A DNA stretch of 64,000 nucleotides, from positions 31,133 to 95,132 of the forward strand of contig NZ_JALJRY010000040.1 of NCBI RefSeq assembly GCF_024519455.1, given 5' to 3'. This stretch comes from Streptomyces sp. STR69. GTDB lineage: Bacteria > Actinomycetota > Actinomycetes > Streptomycetales > Streptomycetaceae. The position numbers and the translations under genes were made by a program. The first letter of the stretch is position 1, and each line of letters opens with the position of its first letter. Below the pieces are notes generated by a model that was given only the letters and a program-made list of their open reading frames with translations, had not been told where the DNA came from and searched no databases. Positions 9,475-18,329 of this stretch are shown in pieces.

Positions 9475-11370
9475 TCAGACCGCCCTCATCAGCAGGGTCG
9501 CGGCGACGAGGATGGCCGCACCGCCGAACATCGAGACCGCGTACGACCGCGCGTAGCCGTTCTGCAGCTTGCGCAGCCTTCCGGAGAGGCCGCCCATCGA
9601 GGCCGCCGTGCCGTTGACGACGCCGTCGACCAGGGTGTGGTCGACGTAGACCAGGGAGCGGGTGAGGTGCTCGCCGCCGCGCACCAGGACGACGTGGTTG
9701 AAGTCATCCTGGAGGAGGTCGCGGCGGGCGGCCCGGGTGAGCAGCGAGCCGCGCGGGGCGACGGCCGGGACCGGACGGCGCCCGTACTGCGCCCAGGCGA
9801 TCCCGACGCCGATGACGAGTACGACCATGGTGGCCAGGGTGACCGTCAGGGCGCTGACCGGGGAGTTGCCCTCCTCGTGGCCGGTGATGGGCTCCAGCCA
9901 GTGCAGGAAGCGGTCGCCGATGCCGAAGATGCCGCCGGCGAAGACCGATCCGAAGGCCAGCACGATCATCGGGATCGTCATCGTCCTCGGGGACTCGTGC
10001 GGGTGCGGCTCGTTGCCGTTCTCGTCGGGCTGCCAGCGCTTCTCTCCGAAGAAGGTCATCAGCATCACGCGCGTCATGTAGAACGCCGTGATGGCCGCGC
10101 CCAGCAGGGCCGCACCGCCGAGGATCCAGCCCTCGGCGCCGCCCTTCGCGAAGGCCGCCTCGATGATCTTGTCCTTGGAGAAGAAGCCGGACAGGCCCGG
10201 GAAGCCGATGATGGCGAGGTAGCCGAGGCCGAAGGTGATGAAGGTGACCGGCATGTACTTCCTGAGGCCGCCGTACTTCCTCATGTCGACCTCGTCGTTC
10301 ATGCCGTGCATGACCGAACCGGCGCCGAGGAAGAGCCCGGCCTTGAAGAAGCCGTGCGTCACCAGGTGCATGATCGCGAAGACGTAGCCGATGGGGCCGA
10401 GTCCGGCGGCGAGCACCATGTAGCCGATCTGCGACATGGTCGAGCCAGCGAGGGCCTTCTTGATGTCGTCCTTCGCGCAACCGACGATCGCACCGAAGAG
10501 GAGCGTGACGGCGCCGACGACGGTGACGACGAGTTGGGCGTCGGGCGCCGCGTTGAAGATCGCTCCGGAGCGGACGATCAGGTACACGCCGGCGGTCACC
10601 ATGGTCGCCGCGTGGATGAGGGCGGAGACCGGGGTCGGGCCCTCCATCGCGTCGCCGAGCCAGGACTGCAGCGGCACCTGGGCGGACTTGCCGCAGGCGG
10701 CGAGGAGCAGCATCAGGGCGATGCCGGTGAGCTTGCCCTCGGAGGCGTCACCGACGTGACTGAGGACCGGCCCGAAGGCGAAGGTCCCGAACGTCGTGAA
10801 CATCAGCATGATGGCGATCGACAGGCCCATGTCGCCGACCCGGTTGACCAGGAAGGCCTTCTTCGCGGCGGTCGCCGCGCTGGGCTTGTGCTGCCAGAAG
10901 CCGATCAGCAGGTAGGAGGCGAGACCGACGCCTTCCCAACCGACGTACAGAAGCAGGTAGTTGTCGGCGAGGACGAGGATCAGCATCGCCGCGAGGAACA
11001 GGTTCAGATAGCCGAAGAAGCGGCGGCGGCGCTCGTCGTGCTCCATGTACCCGACCGAGTACAGATGGATGAGCGAGCCGACACCGGTGATCAGCAGGAC
11101 GAAGGTCATCGACAGCTGGTCGAGGCGGAAGGTGACGTCCGCCTGGAAGCCCTCGACGGGGACCCAGGTCCACAGGTGCTGCATGAGCGTCCGGTGCTCG
11201 GCGTTCTTCCCCAGCAGGTCGGTGAAGAGGACGACACCGATCACGAAGGAGGCGGACGACAGGAGCGTGCCGATCCAGTGGCCGACGGCGTCGAGCCGCC
11301 GGCCGCCGCACAACAGTACGACCGCTCCGAGCAGAGGCGCCGCTACCAGCAGCGCAATCAGGTTCTCCAC
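9475..11370 (-). CDS. nuoL: NADH-quinone oxidoreductase subunit L
   Basis: A 631-aa subunit, the most distal proton pump of the complex I membrane arm. Visible signatures include LLYVGWEGVGLASYLLIGFW, VPLQSWLGDAMEGPTPVSAL and KKALAGSTMSQIGYMVLA. The C-terminal third carries the long lateral amphipathic helix region and a final membrane anchor (FGGAAILVAATLLMRAV). The start is GTG, 14 bp after the nuoK stop. Length is close to E. coli NuoL (613 aa). Confidence 0.97.
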   Translation of the reverse strand: MENLIALLVAAPLLGAVVLLCGGRRLDAVGHWIGTLLSSASFVIGVVLFTDLLGKNAEHRTLMQHLWTWVPVEGFQADVTFRLDQLSMTFVLLITGVGSLIHLYSVGYMEHDERRRRFFGYLNLFLAAMLILVLADNYLLLYVGWEGVGLASYLLIGFWQHKPSAATAAKKAFLVNRVGDMGLSIAIMLMFTTFGTFAFGPVLSHVGDASEGKLTGIALMLLLAACGKSAQVPLQSWLGDAMEGPTPVSALIHAATMVTAGVYLIVRSGAIFNAAPDAQLVVTVVGAVTLLFGAIVGCAKDDIKKALAGSTMSQIGYMVLAAGLGPIGYVFAIMHLVTHGFFKAGLFLGAGSVMHGMNDEVDMRKYGGLRKYMPVTFITFGLGYLAIIGFPGLSGFFSKDKIIEAAFAKGGAEGWILGGAALLGAAITAFYMTRVMLMTFFGEKRWQPDENGNEPHPHESPRTMTIPMIVLAFGSVFAGGIFGIGDRFLHWLEPITGHEEGNSPVSALTVTLATMVVLVIGVGIAWAQYGRRPVPAVAPRGSLLTRAARRDLLQDDFNHVVLVRGGEHLTRSLVYVDHTLVDGVVNGTAASMGGLSGRLRKLQNGYARSYAVSMFGGAAILVAATLLMRAV

Positions 11371-11384
11371 GATTCAGCGACCCC

Positions 11385-11684
11385 TCAGAGCTTCATCAGG
11401 CTGGCGTCGTCGACCGAGGCCGAGTGGCGGGAACGGAACAGCGACACGATGATCGCGAGCCCGACCACGACCTCCGCGGCGGCGACGACCATCGTGAAGA
11501 AGGCGATGACCTGACCGTCGAGATTGCCGTGCATCCGGGAGAAGGTGACGAACGCGAGATTGCAGGCGTTGAGCATCAGCTCGACGCACATGAAGACGAC
11601 GATCGCGTTCCGCCTGATCAGTACGCCGGTGGCGCCGATCGTGAACAACAGGGCGGAGAGATAGAGGTAGTTGACGGGGTTCAC
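11385..11684 (-). CDS. nuoK: NADH-quinone oxidoreductase subunit K
   Basis: A 99-aa three-helix complex I subunit homologous to MrpC. It has the conserved intramembrane Glu residues in VVFMCVELMLNACNLAF and AAAEVVVGLAIIV. The GTG start overlaps the nuoJ TGA as GTGA. Length equals that of E. coli NuoK (100 aa). Confidence 0.97.
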   Translation of the reverse strand: MNPVNYLYLSALLFTIGATGVLIRRNAIVVFMCVELMLNACNLAFVTFSRMHGNLDGQVIAFFTMVVAAAEVVVGLAIIVSLFRSRHSASVDDASLMKL

Positions 11685-12526
11685 TTCGACGCCTCCTCGG
11701 TCCGCTTGAGGTTCGCCGGCGCGATCTCGGTGCGCTCAAGGCGCTCCTCGGCGCGCTGTTCCAGGGCCCGCAGGTCGTTCAGCGCCTCGCTGGACACGTC
11801 ACGGATCTGGCCGCGGTCACGGAGCGTCTTGCTGACCGTGAGCTCGGACGGGGTGCCGTCGGGCAGCAGGCCCTGGACGTCCACCGCGTTGTGCCGGGCG
11901 TAGACGCCGGGGGCCGGGAGCGGCGGGACGTGCTTGCCCTCGCGGACGCGCTGTTCGGACAGCTCGCGCTGGGTCTTGGGCCGCTCGGTGCGCTCGCGGT
12001 GCGTGAGAACCATGGCGCCGACGGCGGCCGTGATCAGCAGGGCGCCGGTGATTTCGAAGGCGAAGACGTACTTGGTGAAGATGAGGGCGGCCAGGCCCTG
12101 CACGTTGCCGTTCGCGTTGGCCGTGCTCAGGCCGTCGAACTGGTTGAGCGAGGCGTTGCCGATACCCGCGAAGAGCAGGATGCCGAAGCCGAGCCCACAG
12201 AGAAGGGCCAGCCAGCGCTGGCCCTTGATGGTCTCCGTCAGGGAGTCGGCGGCCGTGACGCCGACCAGCATCACCACGAAGAGGAACAGCATCATGATCG
12301 CGCCGGTGTAGACGACGATCTGCACGACGCCCAGGAAGTAGGCGCCGTTGGCGAGGTAGAACACCGCCAGGATGATCATGGTCCCGGCGAGGGAGAGGGC
12401 GCTGTGCACGGCCCTCTTCATGAGGATGGTGGACAGGGCGCCGATCACCGCGACCGTGCCGAGGACCCAGAACTGGAAGGCCTCGCCGGTGGAGGTGGAG
12501 TAGGCGGCGGCGAGCTGCGGACTCAT
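11681..12526 (-). CDS. nuoJ: NADH-quinone oxidoreductase subunit J, with long C-terminal extension
   Basis: A 281-aa subunit. The N-terminal ~180 residues carry five membrane helices with the family motif VQIVVYTGAIMMLFLFVVML, whose helix has the pi-bulge linked to proton-path gating. The last ~100 residues, from HRERTERPKTQRELSEQRVR onward, form a charged soluble tail absent from E. coli NuoJ (184 aa). I take it to be the actinobacterial form. The ATG at 12526 overlaps the nuoI stop as ATGA and gives MSPQLAAAYSTSTGEAFQFW, the expected N-terminus; the open frame further upstream is out-of-frame nuoI sequence. Confidence 0.95.
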   Translation of the reverse strand: MSPQLAAAYSTSTGEAFQFWVLGTVAVIGALSTILMKRAVHSALSLAGTMIILAVFYLANGAYFLGVVQIVVYTGAIMMLFLFVVMLVGVTAADSLTETIKGQRWLALLCGLGFGILLFAGIGNASLNQFDGLSTANANGNVQGLAALIFTKYVFAFEITGALLITAAVGAMVLTHRERTERPKTQRELSEQRVREGKHVPPLPAPGVYARHNAVDVQGLLPDGTPSELTVSKTLRDRGQIRDVSSEALNDLRALEQRAEERLERTEIAPANLKRTEEASK

Positions 12527-13125
12527 GCTCCCACCCCCTCTTCCTTGGGCTTCTCGCCCTTGGAGACGGCTACTTGGGGCACCGTGCCGGGTGCGGCCTC
12601 CGTCACCAGGCCCCGGTAGTAGTCCTGTTCGTCCATCCCCGGGTAGATGGCGTGCGGGCTGTCGACCATGGTGTCGTCGAGGCCGGCCAGCAGCTGTTCC
12701 TTGGTGTAGATGAGGTTGGCGCGGCTGCTGTCGGCCAGTTCGAACTCGTTGGTCATCGTCAACGCGCGCGTGGGGCACGCCTCGATGCACAGGCCGCACA
12801 GGATGCAGCGGGCGTAGTTGATCTGGTAGACGCGGCCGTACCGCTCGCCCGGCGAGTAGCGCTCCTCGTCGGTGTTGTCGGCGCCCTCCACATAGATGGC
12901 GTCGGCGGGGCAGGCCCAGGCGCACAGCTCGCAGCCGACGCACTTCTCCAGGCCGTCCGGATGGCGGTTGAGCTGGTGCCGTCCGTGGAACCGGGGGGCT
13001 GTGGTCTTCTGCTGCTCCGGGTACTGCTCGGTCAGCCGCTTCTTGAACATGGCCTTGAAGGTCACGCCGAAGCCGGCCACGGGGTTCTGGAAACCGGGTG
13101 TGGTCTCCTTGGGCTCCTCAGCCAT
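12523..13125 (-). CDS. nuoI: NADH-quinone oxidoreductase subunit I (two [4Fe-4S] clusters)
   Basis: A 200-aa ferredoxin-like peripheral subunit holding clusters N6a and N6b. Both ligand sets are visible: CVGCELCAWACPADAI and CILCGLCIEACPTRAL. It passes electrons from NuoG toward NuoB. The ATG at 13125 is preceded by AAGGAGG at ideal spacing and overlaps the nuoH stop by 8 nt. The frame extends 20 codons further upstream, but that part is antisense-like nuoH tail. The C-terminal ~40 residues are acidic and variable. Confidence 0.97.
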   Translation of the reverse strand: MAEEPKETTPGFQNPVAGFGVTFKAMFKKRLTEQYPEQQKTTAPRFHGRHQLNRHPDGLEKCVGCELCAWACPADAIYVEGADNTDEERYSPGERYGRVYQINYARCILCGLCIEACPTRALTMTNEFELADSSRANLIYTKEQLLAGLDDTMVDSPHAIYPGMDEQDYYRGLVTEAAPGTVPQVAVSKGEKPKEEGVGA

Positions 13126-14485
13126 CGGACGCCTCCTTTCCATCCAGAGATCCGTCACTGCCAGTATCCGAGCCACCACTGACAATCAGCTCCCGCTCGC
13201 GTCGCGAGGGGCGCCGAGGCACCGGTGGCAACTCCTGTCCCGGCAGCGGCGGTACGGGGAATCCGCCCGCCATCGCGTCGAACCCGGCGGGTTCCTCGGC
13301 CAGTCGCGCGTCGTCCTTGGCCTTCTGGCGGAACATGTCCGCGATGAAGGACAGCAACAGCAGGGCGAGTACACCGCCGCCGATGTAGAGGGCGATGTCG
13401 GCGAAGTCGTAGTTCTGGTTCCTGAGGGTCCGCACGGTCGCGACGAGCATCAGCCAGACCACGGAGACCGGGATCAGGACCTTCCAGCCGAGCTTCATCA
13501 ACTGGTCGTAGCGCACGCGCGGGAGGGTGCCGCGGAGCCAGATGAAGAAGAACAGCAGCAGCTGGACCTTGATGACGAACCAGAGCATCGGCCACCAGCC
13601 GTGGTTCGCGCCCTCCCAGAAGGAGCTGATCGGCCACGGGGCCCGCCAGCCGCCCAGGAAGAGCGTGGTCGACACCGCGGAGACCGTCACCATGTTCACG
13701 TACTCGGCGAGCATGAAGAGCGCGAACTTGATGGACGAGTACTCGGTGTTGAAGCCGCCGACCAGGTCGCCCTCGGACTCCGGCATGTCGAAGGGGGCTC
13801 GGTTGGTCTCGCCGACCATCGTGATGACGTAGATGATGAAGGAGACCGGCAGCAGGATGATGTACCAGCGGTCGTGCTGTTGTTCAACGATCGTCGAGGT
13901 CGACATCGACCCGGAGTAGAGGAACACCGAGGCGAACGCGGCACCCATGGCGATCTCGTAGGAGATCATCTGGGCGCAGGAGCGCAGGCCGCCGAGGAGC
14001 GGGTAGGTGGAGCCGGAGCTCCAGCCCGCGAGAACGATGCCGTAGATGCCGACCGAGGCGACCGCGAGGATGTAGAGCATCGCGATCGGCAGGTCGGTGA
14101 GCTGCATCGTGGTGCGGTGGCCGAAGATCGACACCTCGTTGTCGGCGGGCCCGAAGGGGATCACCGCGATCGCCATGAAGGCCGGGATGGCCGCGATGAT
14201 CGGCGCGAGGATGTAGATCACCTTGTCCGCGCGCTTGACGATCAGGTCTTCCTTGAGCATCAGCTTCACGCCGTCGGCGAGCGACTGGAGCATGCCCCAG
14301 GGGCCGTGCCGGTTGGGGCCGATGCGCAGCTGCATCCAGGCGACGACCTTGCGTTCCCAGACGATCGAGAACAGCACGGTGATCATCAGGAAGGCGAAGC
14401 AGAACACCGCCTTGACGACGACCAGCCACCAGGGGTCGCGGCCGAACATCGAGAGGTCTTCCGCGGCGAGGTACAGATTGCTCAT
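13118..14485 (-). CDS. nuoH: NADH-quinone oxidoreductase subunit H, with cytoplasmic tail
   Basis: A 455-aa membrane subunit forming the quinone chamber with NuoB and NuoD. Conserved charged loops are present: RIGPNRHGPWGMLQSLADGVKL, ETNRAPFDMPESEGDLVGGF and RGTLPRVRYDQLM. About eight helices fill residues 15-385. The last ~70 residues are a soluble Pro/Glu/Ser-rich tail ending SDTGSDGSLDGKEASDG, missing from E. coli NuoH (325 aa). The ATG overlaps the nuoG stop as ATGA. Confidence 0.96.
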   Translation of the reverse strand: MSNLYLAAEDLSMFGRDPWWLVVVKAVFCFAFLMITVLFSIVWERKVVAWMQLRIGPNRHGPWGMLQSLADGVKLMLKEDLIVKRADKVIYILAPIIAAIPAFMAIAVIPFGPADNEVSIFGHRTTMQLTDLPIAMLYILAVASVGIYGIVLAGWSSGSTYPLLGGLRSCAQMISYEIAMGAAFASVFLYSGSMSTSTIVEQQHDRWYIILLPVSFIIYVITMVGETNRAPFDMPESEGDLVGGFNTEYSSIKFALFMLAEYVNMVTVSAVSTTLFLGGWRAPWPISSFWEGANHGWWPMLWFVIKVQLLLFFFIWLRGTLPRVRYDQLMKLGWKVLIPVSVVWLMLVATVRTLRNQNYDFADIALYIGGGVLALLLLSFIADMFRQKAKDDARLAEEPAGFDAMAGGFPVPPLPGQELPPVPRRPSRRERELIVSGGSDTGSDGSLDGKEASDG

Positions 14486-16986
14486 GCCTCCACCTCCTTG
14501 GGGGCCTCGCCCGCGAGCGTGGCCGGGCCGATGCGGACGAGTGCGCCGGGCAGCGCCCCGGTGTCGGAGGCGACGCCCCCGCCGGCGGAGTTCAGCGGGA
14601 GCCAGACCACGCGGTCGGGCATCTCGGTGATCAGCAGCGGGAGTTCGACGGTTCCGGAGGCGCCGGTCACGGCGAGCGCGTCGCCGTCCTTGACGCCCGC
14701 CTCGGCGGCCGTGGCGGCCGACACGCGCGCGTGGGCGGCGTGCCGAGTGCCGGCGAGCGCGTCGTCGCCCTCCTGGAGCGCGCCCTGGTCGAGCAGCAGC
14801 CGGTGCCCGGCGAGCACGGCCTCCCCGGCGGCGGGCCGGGGCAGCACACCCGCGGTCTCCAGCGGTTCGGTGGCGCGCGGTCCGTCCCAGGCACCGAGCC
14901 GGTCCAACTCCGCACGCGCGGTGCGCAGATCGGGCAGTCCCAGGTGTACGTCCATGGCGTCGGCCAGCATGTGCAGGACGCGCGCGTCGGTGGGGGCGAG
15001 GGTGCGGGTCATCTGTTCGGGCTTGAGCGCGGCGTCGAAGAAGCGGACCCTGCCCTCCCAGTTGAGGAAGGCGCCCGCCTTCTCGGCGACCGCGGCAACC
15101 GGAAGGACGACGTCGGCGTGTTCGGTGATCTCGCTGGGCCGCAGTTCGAGCGACACCAGGAAGCCGACCTCGTCGAGTGCCGCACGCGTGCGTGCCGGAT
15201 CGGGCAGGTCGCCCGGCTCCACACCCGCGACGAGCAGCGCCCGCAGTTCACCACCGGCGGCGGCCTCGACGATCTGACCGGCGTCGCGGCCGTAGCGGTG
15301 CGGGAGTTCGGCGACACCCCAGGCGGCGGCGACCTCCTCACGCGCGCGCGGATCGGTCGCCGGACGCCCGCCCGGCAGCAGTGACGGTAGCGCCCCCGCC
15401 TCGATGGAGCCGCGCTCCCCGGCCCGGCGCGGAATCCACACCAGCCGGGCGCCGGTCGCGGAAGCGGCCCGTACGGCGGCGGTGAGGCCCCCGGCGACGG
15501 CGGCCAGCCGCTCGCCCACGACGATGACCGCACCCTCGGTGCGCAGCGCCTCGGAGGCGCGGGCTCCGTCATCCTCCAGGCCGACCCCGCTCGCAAGCGC
15601 GTCCAGCCACTCGGTCTCGGTGCCGGGAGCGGCGGGCAGCAGGATGCCGCCCGCCTTCTCCAGCCCGCGCGTGGCGAACGTGGCCAGCGAGAACACCCGC
15701 TGCCCGTGCGTGCGCGAGGCCTTGCGCAGCCTCAGGAAGACGCCGGGCGCCTCCTCCTCGGACTCGAACCCGACCAGCAGAACGGCGGGCGCCTTCTCCA
15801 GGGAGGTGTACGTGACGCCCGTACCGTCGAGGTCCCGGCCGCGTCCGGCGACCCGGGCGGCCAGGAAGTCGGCCTCCTCGCTGCTGTGCACGCGCGCGCG
15901 GAAGTCGATGTCGTTCGTGTCGAGCGCCACGCGCGCGAACTTGCTGTACGCGTAGGCGTCCTCGATGGTGAGCCGGCCACCGGTCAGGACACCGGTGCGG
16001 CCCCGCGAGGCGAGCAGGCCCTGCGCGGCGATCTGCAGCGCCTCCGGCCAGGAGGCCGGGACGAGTTCGCCCTCGGGGTTGCGGATAAGCGGCGTCTCCA
16101 GCCGGTCGCGCTGCTGCGCGTACCGGAAGCCGAAGCGCCCCTTGTCGCAGATCCACTCCTCGTTGACCTCGGGGTCCACGGCCGCCAGGCGCCGCATGAC
16201 CTTGCCGCGCCGATGGTCGGTGCGGGTCGCGCAGCCCCCGGAGCAGTGCTCGCACACGGAGGGCGTGGAGACCAGGTCGAAGGGGCGGGAGCGGAATCGG
16301 TACGCCGCCGAGGTCAGCGCGCCCACCGGGCAGATCTGGATGGTGTTCCCGGAGAAGTACGACTCGAAGGGGTCGCCCTCACCGGTGCCGACCTGCTGCA
16401 GCGCGCCGCGCTCCAGCAGCTCAATCATCGGGTCGCCCGCGATCTGGTTGGAGAAGCGGGTGCAACGGGCGCACAGCACGCAGCGTTCGCGGTCGAGCAG
16501 TACCTGGGTGGAGATCGGGAGCGGCTTCTCGTAGGTCCGCTTCCTGCCGTCGAAGCGGGACTCGGCATTGCCGTGGGACATGGCCTGGTTCTGCAGGGGG
16601 CACTCGCCGCCCTTGTCGCAGACCGGGCAGTCCAGCGGGTGGTTGATGAGGAGCAGTTCCATCACACCGTGCTGGGCCTTCTCGGCCACGGGCGAGCTGA
16701 GTTGGGTCTTGACGACCATGCCGTCCGTGCACGTGATCGTGCAGGACGCCATCGGTTTGCGCTGTCCCTCGACCTCGACGATGCACTGACGGCAGGCGCC
16801 GACCGGGTCGAGGAGAGGGTGGTCGCAGAACCGGGGGATCTCGATGCCGAGTTGCTCGGCGGCGCGGATGACCAGAGTGCCCTTGGGCACACTGATCTCG
16901 GCGCCGTCGATGGTCAGCGAGACGAGATCTTCCGGCGGGACCGCCGCCTCCCCTCCACCGGAGGGAGCGCTCGTGGTCACCGTCAT
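14482..16986 (-). CDS. nuoG: NADH-quinone oxidoreductase subunit G (Fe-S/molybdopterin-fold subunit)
   Basis: An 834-aa peripheral subunit carrying a chain of Fe-S clusters. Residues 25-110 form the [2Fe-2S] domain (CDHPLLDPVGACRQC). HPLDCPVCDKGGECPLQ provides the His/Cys-ligated N5 site. CVLCARC with ICPVGAL provides N4. CEHCSGGC followed after 27 residues by CDKGRFG matches the CxxCxxxCx27C pattern of the extra N7 cluster, which only some bacteria keep. The rest is a degenerate molybdopterin oxidoreductase fold without cofactor motifs. The ATG overlaps nuoF as ATGA. Length is within the usual range for actinobacterial NuoG. Confidence 0.96.
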   Translation of the reverse strand: MTVTTSAPSGGGEAAVPPEDLVSLTIDGAEISVPKGTLVIRAAEQLGIEIPRFCDHPLLDPVGACRQCIVEVEGQRKPMASCTITCTDGMVVKTQLSSPVAEKAQHGVMELLLINHPLDCPVCDKGGECPLQNQAMSHGNAESRFDGRKRTYEKPLPISTQVLLDRERCVLCARCTRFSNQIAGDPMIELLERGALQQVGTGEGDPFESYFSGNTIQICPVGALTSAAYRFRSRPFDLVSTPSVCEHCSGGCATRTDHRRGKVMRRLAAVDPEVNEEWICDKGRFGFRYAQQRDRLETPLIRNPEGELVPASWPEALQIAAQGLLASRGRTGVLTGGRLTIEDAYAYSKFARVALDTNDIDFRARVHSSEEADFLAARVAGRGRDLDGTGVTYTSLEKAPAVLLVGFESEEEAPGVFLRLRKASRTHGQRVFSLATFATRGLEKAGGILLPAAPGTETEWLDALASGVGLEDDGARASEALRTEGAVIVVGERLAAVAGGLTAAVRAASATGARLVWIPRRAGERGSIEAGALPSLLPGGRPATDPRAREEVAAAWGVAELPHRYGRDAGQIVEAAAGGELRALLVAGVEPGDLPDPARTRAALDEVGFLVSLELRPSEITEHADVVLPVAAVAEKAGAFLNWEGRVRFFDAALKPEQMTRTLAPTDARVLHMLADAMDVHLGLPDLRTARAELDRLGAWDGPRATEPLETAGVLPRPAAGEAVLAGHRLLLDQGALQEGDDALAGTRHAAHARVSAATAAEAGVKDGDALAVTGASGTVELPLLITEMPDRVVWLPLNSAGGGVASDTGALPGALVRIGPATLAGEAPKEVEA

Positions 16987-18329
16987 GCGTTCACCTCCGT
17001 GCGGTCGGCCCAGGCCGTGGACTTGGCCGGGTCGAAGGGGCAGCCCCGGCCCGTGATGTGCTGCTCGTACTCCTCGCGGAAGTACTTGAGCGAGGAGAAG
17101 ATCGGCGAGGCGGCGCCGTCGCCGAGGGCGCAGAAGGACTTGCCGTTGATGTTGTCGGCGATGTCGTTCAGCTTGTCGAGATCGGACATCGCGCCCTTGC
17201 CGGCCTCGATGTCACGCAGCAACTGCACGAGCCAGTACGTCCCTTCACGGCACGGTGTGCACTTGCCGCAGGACTCGTGGGCGTAGAACTCGGTCCAGCG
17301 GGTGACGGCACGCACGACGCAGGTCGTCTCGTCGAAACACTGCAGAGCTTTTGTGCCGAGCATGGAACCCGCGGCACCCACTCCTTCGTAATCAAGAGGG
17401 ACGTCGAGGTGCTCGTCGGTGAACATCGGCGTGGAAGAACCGCCCGGCGTCCAGAACTTGAGGCGGTGTCCGGCGCGCATCCCGCCGCTCATGTCGAGCA
17501 GTTGGCGGAGTGTGATGCCGAGCGGCGCCTCGTACTGACCGGGACTGGTGACATGGCCGCTGAGCGAGTAGAGCGTGAAGCCCGGAGACTTCTCGCTGCC
17601 CATCGACCTGAACCATTCCTTGCCTTTTTGCAGAATGGCGGGAACTGACGCGATCGACTCGACGTTATTCACCACAGTCGGGCACGCATAGAGGCCCGCG
17701 ACGGCAGGGAAAGGGGGACGGAGCCGCGGTTGACCACGGCGGCCTTCGAGCGAGTCGAGCAGTGCGGTCTCCTCACCGCAGATGTACGCGCCGGCGCCCG
17801 CGTGCACGGTGAGCTGCAGGTCGAGCCCGCTGCCCAGGACGTTCTCGCCGAGGTAGCCCGCCGCGTAGGCCTCACGCACGGCCTCGTGCAACCGCCGCAA
17901 TACGGGGACGACTTCACCACGCAGATAGATGAAGGCATGCGAAGACCTGATGGCATAACACGCGATAACAATGCCCTCGATGAGGCTGTGCGGGTTCGCG
18001 AAGAGGAGCGGGATGTCCTTACAGGTTCCGGGCTCCGACTCGTCGGCGTTGACAACTAGATAGTGTGGTTTTCCATCCCCTTGGGGAATGAATTGCCATT
18101 TCATTCCGGTGGGGAAGCCGGCGCCACCGCGACCGCGCAGACCGGAGTCCTTCACATACGCGATGAGGTCGTCCGGCGACATGGCGAGCGCCTTGCGGAG
18201 CCCCTCGTATCCCTCGTGCCTTCGGTACGTGTCCAGAGTCCAGGACTCGTCCTCGTCCCAGAAGGCCGACAGCACGGGTGCGAGCAGCTTCTCGGGGCTG
18301 TGGTCTTTCAGTTCGGGTGCCAAGGTCAT
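16983..18329 (-). CDS. nuoF: NADH-quinone oxidoreductase subunit F (NADH/FMN site)
   Basis: A 448-aa subunit that oxidises NADH and holds FMN and cluster N3. The nucleotide/FMN motif GLRGRGGAGFPTGMKW, the NADH-binding acidic region VVNADESEPGTCKD, YICGEETALLDSLEGRRGQP and the N3 ligands ESCGKCTPCREGTYW plus SFCALGDGA are all present. The ATG at 18329 shares one base with the nuoE stop (TGATG) and follows GAGGAGGGGG. The first half, about 17.60-18.11 kb, uses noticeably more A/T-ending codons than its neighbours, although the protein sequence is conserved and intact. Confidence 0.97.
   Translation of the reverse strand: MTLAPELKDHSPEKLLAPVLSAFWDEDESWTLDTYRRHEGYEGLRKALAMSPDDLIAYVKDSGLRGRGGAGFPTGMKWQFIPQGDGKPHYLVVNADESEPGTCKDIPLLFANPHSLIEGIVIACYAIRSSHAFIYLRGEVVPVLRRLHEAVREAYAAGYLGENVLGSGLDLQLTVHAGAGAYICGEETALLDSLEGRRGQPRLRPPFPAVAGLYACPTVVNNVESIASVPAILQKGKEWFRSMGSEKSPGFTLYSLSGHVTSPGQYEAPLGITLRQLLDMSGGMRAGHRLKFWTPGGSSTPMFTDEHLDVPLDYEGVGAAGSMLGTKALQCFDETTCVVRAVTRWTEFYAHESCGKCTPCREGTYWLVQLLRDIEAGKGAMSDLDKLNDIADNINGKSFCALGDGAASPIFSSLKYFREEYEQHITGRGCPFDPAKSTAWADRTEVNA

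Noticed and set aside
9637..11514. Long plus-strand frame opposite nuoL (and similar ones opposite nuoM, nuoH and nuoG)
   Set aside because: Charged, repetitive composition and full overlap with well-supported nuo genes mark these as shadows.
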